Below, piece by piece: positions 60,519 through 64,000 of a stretch of DNA of 64,000 nucleotides (its first letter is position 1; each line of letters begins with the position of its first letter). The DNA comes from an uncultured Kangiella sp. (lineage in GTDB: Bacteria > Pseudomonadota > Gammaproteobacteria > Enterobacterales > Kangiellaceae): positions 186,001 to 250,000 of the forward strand of contig CANNCW010000002.1 in assembly GCA_947503345.1 (NCBI GenBank), in the 5' to 3' direction. The position numbers were made by a program, and so were the translations under genes. The notes beneath the pieces are model-generated. The model worked only from the letters and a program-made list of their open reading frames with translations, was not told the DNA's origin and made no database searches.

Positions 60519-60860
60519 TTATTTAGAGGCTAAGCGTCTAGCTTCAAAAATACCAGAAATTGTAATATAGCCAATCCCAACAGCAGCCAAACCGGCATTA
60601 ATGGCTATAAGCAAATTACTTTCTAGTCCAGTGTAAAAATCGAGTCCCAATGCAACGAGAATCAACACTATTGCAAAATACAGCATTTGAGTTGCCGTTT
60701 TTCGATTAATTAGATACCAAACATCTGGATTATTAACCGTTGTAGGCGTTCTTAACCCATAGAACCAATTCGGCTTAACCTTATTGAAAATCAATGGCAG
60801 TGAAAGCAATATTAGTAATATCGCAAAACCTACAAATATTAAAGTTACTGACTCACGCAT
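60519..60860 (-). CDS. SdpI-family membrane protein 1
   Basis: A small membrane protein with three transmembrane helices. The WFYGLRTPTTVNNPDVWYLIN segment is the SdpI/YhfL signature (GxRTP...W). The frame opens at a TTG (60872), but ATG at 60860 has GGAGGA six bases upstream and is preferred, giving about 113 residues. SdpI itself gives immunity to a Bacillus killing factor. Here the role is unknown. A related protein is encoded next door. Confidence 0.8.
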   Translation of the reverse strand: MRESVTLIFVGFAILLILLSLPLIFNKVKPNWFYGLRTPTTVNNPDVWYLINRKTATQMLYFAIVLILVALGLDFYTGLESNLLIAINAGLAAVGIGYITISGIFEARRLASK

Positions 60861-60952
60861 AATATCCTCCAAATCTATTGTTTTCTTACTTTTGTTATAT
60901 CTATAACGTTGGATATAGAGTCTTATTCCATGTAATTCTAATATTTTTTAAC

Positions 60953-61318
60953 TTAATCATTTTCATCCGATTTCGGATACTTTTCGGCATAGAGTTGCTT
61001 GGCATAGGCTTTAAGCTGGCCATTACGCCACAAAAGCAAACTGACCAAAATCACGACGCCTATGAAAATAAGCAACGCTAATATACCTTTGGCAAACACT
61101 AAGGACATGAATGCCATAATAAAAATGCCATAAGAAAACTGCCGAAAATAAACTGCTGCAGCAGTATTAACCTTATGCCAAATCTCCTCATCAGCTAAGG
61201 TCTCAGGCGTTCTAACTCCACTGAGTTCATTAGGCTTAAAGTCAGGGCTGGCCATTTTACCGGACAAATAATAAAAGACTAAACCAACAATAAACAAGCC
61301 AATGAAATACACTATCAT
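60953..61318 (-). CDS. SdpI-family membrane protein 2
   Basis: A 121-residue protein with two to three transmembrane helices and the same ELSGVRTPETLADEEIWHKVN signature as its neighbour, though the rest has diverged. Its ATG overlaps the ltaE stop codon (ATGA), so it is coupled to threonine aldolase. The tail is polar and charged. Function unknown. Confidence 0.78.
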   Translation of the reverse strand: MIVYFIGLFIVGLVFYYLSGKMASPDFKPNELSGVRTPETLADEEIWHKVNTAAAVYFRQFSYGIFIMAFMSLVFAKGILALLIFIGVVILVSLLLWRNGQLKAYAKQLYAEKYPKSDEND

Positions 61319-62322
61319 GCAAAAAACTCCTTAACTTTCTCAGATACAAACTTCACATCAGAACTAGTGACATCTAGATGCATAACCCAGCGCATAGTTT
61401 CCGATGGAATAATAATGATATCGTGCTGTTTTAGGTAATTTGCAAGATTAGTTGCCGTTTGCATATCTGTTTTCACAAACAACATATTGGTTTGTACTAA
61501 GTTTTTGTTGATTGACAGCTGAGGAATATCTTGTAATCTTTCAGCTAGAACTTTGGCATTGGCATGGTCAATAGCTAGCCTTTGAACGTGTTTATCGAGC
61601 GCATAAATACCCGCGGCAGCCAAAACGCCAGATTGGCGCATTCCGCCACCAACCATTTTACGCCAGCGACGCGCCCATTTAATGATTTCTTTATCTGCGC
61701 ATAAGACAGAGCCCACAGGTGCGCCCAAGCCTTTAGACAAGCAAATAGACACCGAATCAGCATGTTGCGCCAAATCTTTTAGCTCGCAATTAAGCTCGGT
61801 TATAGCGTTAAAAGCACGAGCCCCATCTAAGTGCACTGATAAACCTTTGGACTTAGCAAAGTCGAAAGCTTTTTGCATATAATCTAAAGGGATGACTTTA
61901 CCATTATGGGTATTTTCAAGACATAACAGTTTTGAGCGAGCAAAATGCGCATCATCGACTTTAATGACCGATTCAACTTTTGCTAAATCAAGAGTGCCAT
62001 CCTTTTCAACTGGTAAAGTTTGCGGAACGATACTTCCAAGTACAGGCGCCCCGCCCGCTTCATACCAATAAGTATGATAGCCTTGGCCCACAATATATTC
62101 TTCGCCACGCTGACAATGGCTCATCAAAGCCACTAAATTGGACATGGTTCCCGTAGGTACAAATAAAGCATCGGCTTTACCTGACCTTTCGGCAAGCTTA
62201 GCCTCTAACTTTTTAACCGTCGGATCATCTTGAAAAACATCATCGCCAACTGCCGCTGCGGCCATCACCTTACGCATACCTTCAGTTGGCTGCGTTACTG
62301 TATCGCTTCTTAAATCAATCAT
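61315..62322 (-). CDS. ltaE: Low-specificity L-threonine aldolase
   Basis: PLP enzyme that cleaves threonine or allo-threonine to glycine and acetaldehyde. Typical are the start MIDLRSDTVTQPTEGMRKVM, LHLDGARAFNA, the PLP-lysine region SICLSKGLGAPVGSVL and KMVGGGMRQSGVLAAAG. 335 residues. First gene of a run with the SdpI-like genes. Confidence 0.95.
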   Translation of the reverse strand: MIDLRSDTVTQPTEGMRKVMAAAAVGDDVFQDDPTVKKLEAKLAERSGKADALFVPTGTMSNLVALMSHCQRGEEYIVGQGYHTYWYEAGGAPVLGSIVPQTLPVEKDGTLDLAKVESVIKVDDAHFARSKLLCLENTHNGKVIPLDYMQKAFDFAKSKGLSVHLDGARAFNAITELNCELKDLAQHADSVSICLSKGLGAPVGSVLCADKEIIKWARRWRKMVGGGMRQSGVLAAAGIYALDKHVQRLAIDHANAKVLAERLQDIPQLSINKNLVQTNMLFVKTDMQTATNLANYLKQHDIIIIPSETMRWVMHLDVTSSDVKFVSEKVKEFFA

Positions 62323-62474
62323 GTTGTTTTTGTACTGTTATAAACTGAGAATAATGTAACCTGTAAAGGTTAAATGATCAAAATCATTTTATTGTTTCAA
62401 AACATTTCACCAGCTTGTGTTTGCTTGCTGTAGGCGATATAAAACACTTTCTAATAACGGACTAATTAAATCTC

Positions 62475-62990
62475 ATGAAATTATTAACCAATATTCACAA
62501 AAGTGCACTGCTAGTTTTAGCGACTCTGCTAATATCATCATGTGCTTCAGCTGGCAAAAACAAAAAGATTGAATATCTTTTCTATAAAAATGCTGGCGAC
62601 GAGTTTCCAATCAATCAGGTAATTGACATAGAAGGTCGCACGGTTGATCTAACTGATAATGCAAAAAGGAAGTTAGTAATTCTATTCGCAACTTGGTGTT
62701 CTGACTCTCAAAGAGCATTAGCTGCACTAAGTCAATCTGAAATTTTAAATGAACAAGGCTTAGAGATTATAGCGATTGCTCGTGAAGAAGATGTTGAAAA
62801 GGTGACCAATTTCAAGAATGAAAAAGGATATGGCTTTAATATGGCCGCCGATCCTAACAGAGAAATCTACAGCAAGTTCGCCAATGCCGGAATCCCACGA
62901 TTTATTATGGTAGATGAAAACAACATCATTGTTGATCATGTTATCGCTGAAGGCGAAAACCAGTTAGACAAGATTCACTGGAATAAATAA
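62475..62990 (+). CDS. Thioredoxin-fold lipoprotein with single active-site cysteine
   Basis: A 171-residue envelope protein of the TlpA/AhpC-like thioredoxin fold. A lipoprotein signal ends ISSC (Cys23). The active-site motif is TWCSDSQ: Cys75 is present, but the second cysteine of CxxC is Ser78. The cis-proline loop AGIPRF is intact. Such a site could act as a peroxiredoxin-like or monothiol enzyme but not as a normal disulfide reductase. Followed by a strong terminator. Confidence 0.82.
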   Translation: MKLLTNIHKSALLVLATLLISSCASAGKNKKIEYLFYKNAGDEFPINQVIDIEGRTVDLTDNAKRKLVILFATWCSDSQRALAALSQSEILNEQGLEIIAIAREEDVEKVTNFKNEKGYGFNMAADPNREIYSKFANAGIPRFIMVDENNIIVDHVIAEGENQLDKIHWNK

Positions 62991-63020
62991 TAAATTCATC
63001 AATAAAACCACTTAAAATTT

Positions 63021-63056
63021 CTATAAAAAAGGCGCCAACTGGCGCCTTTTTTATAG
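63021..63056. terminator. Bidirectional terminator between the thioredoxin-like gene and icd
   Basis: A 17-bp perfect inverted repeat (63021-63037 with 63040-63056) with a 2-nt apex, GC-rich core GGCGCCA and flanking A6/T6. Can end both convergent transcripts. Confidence 0.93.
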
Positions 63057-63065
63057 AAAGGTAAT

Positions 63066-64000
<935 letters not shown>

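Overview
The window reads as a chromosomal segment of a free-living, moderately AT-rich gammaproteobacterium. Core gene content and order are gammaproteobacterial: lrp-ftsK-lolA-rarA-crcB-serS, iscRSUA-hscBA-fdx, suhB facing trmJ-cysE, aat-ate-alaA-infA beside clpA-clpS, and a monomeric-type isocitrate dehydrogenase. The gene content (Bacillus-type three-gene pyruvate dehydrogenase, S9 lipoprotein peptidase, several amidohydrolases, a FabR-controlled desaturase) suggests a marine Kangiella-like lineage. That placement is inference from memory. No phage, insertion sequence, integrase or CRISPR array was seen.

Layout. 0-4 kb: pdh-type 2-oxo acid dehydrogenase operon behind a palindromic operator. 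4-7.2 kb: prolyl oligopeptidase lipoprotein and a membrane-anchored HTH protein. 7.2-7.8 kb: two identical tRNA-Lys genes, each with its own promoter and terminator, and an ERIC-like element that abuts fdx. 7.8-13.1 kb: complete isc operon on the minus strand, with an IscR-type promoter. 13.2-24.2 kb: accessory block (AlkB/XylM-like hydroxylase with ferredoxin, VF530 protein, TPR plus amidohydrolase operon, DUF2306-like membrane protein, membrane AraC regulator, HExxH protein, PAS-GGDEF-EAL protein). It sits between cysE and iscR, which are adjacent in many relatives. 24.2-27.8 kb: cysE, trmJ, suhB, DUF1338 enzyme, small lipoprotein. 27.9-36 kb: serS, crcB, rarA, lolA, ftsK, lrp, ald. 36-46.4 kb: small membrane proteins, cold-shock gene, DUF1801, trxB, GNAT, dbpA, NYN protein, rhlE-like helicase, aat, ate, alaA, infA. 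46.5-48.2 kb: an unrecognised 589-residue protein wedged between infA and clpA. 48.4-51 kb: clpA and clpS. 51.3-63 kb: second accessory block (TPR protein with a decayed cyclase-like domain and a tail-anchored partner, fatty-acid hydroxylase, amidohydrolase lipoprotein, desaturase/fabR/nitrilase, SdpI-like pair, ltaE, thioredoxin-fold lipoprotein). 63-64 kb: 3' part of icd.

Functional links. Protein quality control and the N-end rule are clustered (aat, ate, clpS, clpA). Fe-S assembly forms one operon. Membrane-lipid tailoring recurs: AlkB-like hydroxylase, fatty-acid hydroxylase family protein, and a desaturase under two FabR-type operators. The most notable new signal is a 29-bp dyad motif placed at nearly the same distance (56-58 nt) upstream of two separate operons next to a membrane-embedded AraC regulator. 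This suggests a small undescribed regulon. Other items worth attention are the unrecognised gene between infA and clpA, the likely ATT/ATC start of the GGDEF-EAL gene, and the ERIC-like element whose terminal repeat contains part of the fdx stop codon.
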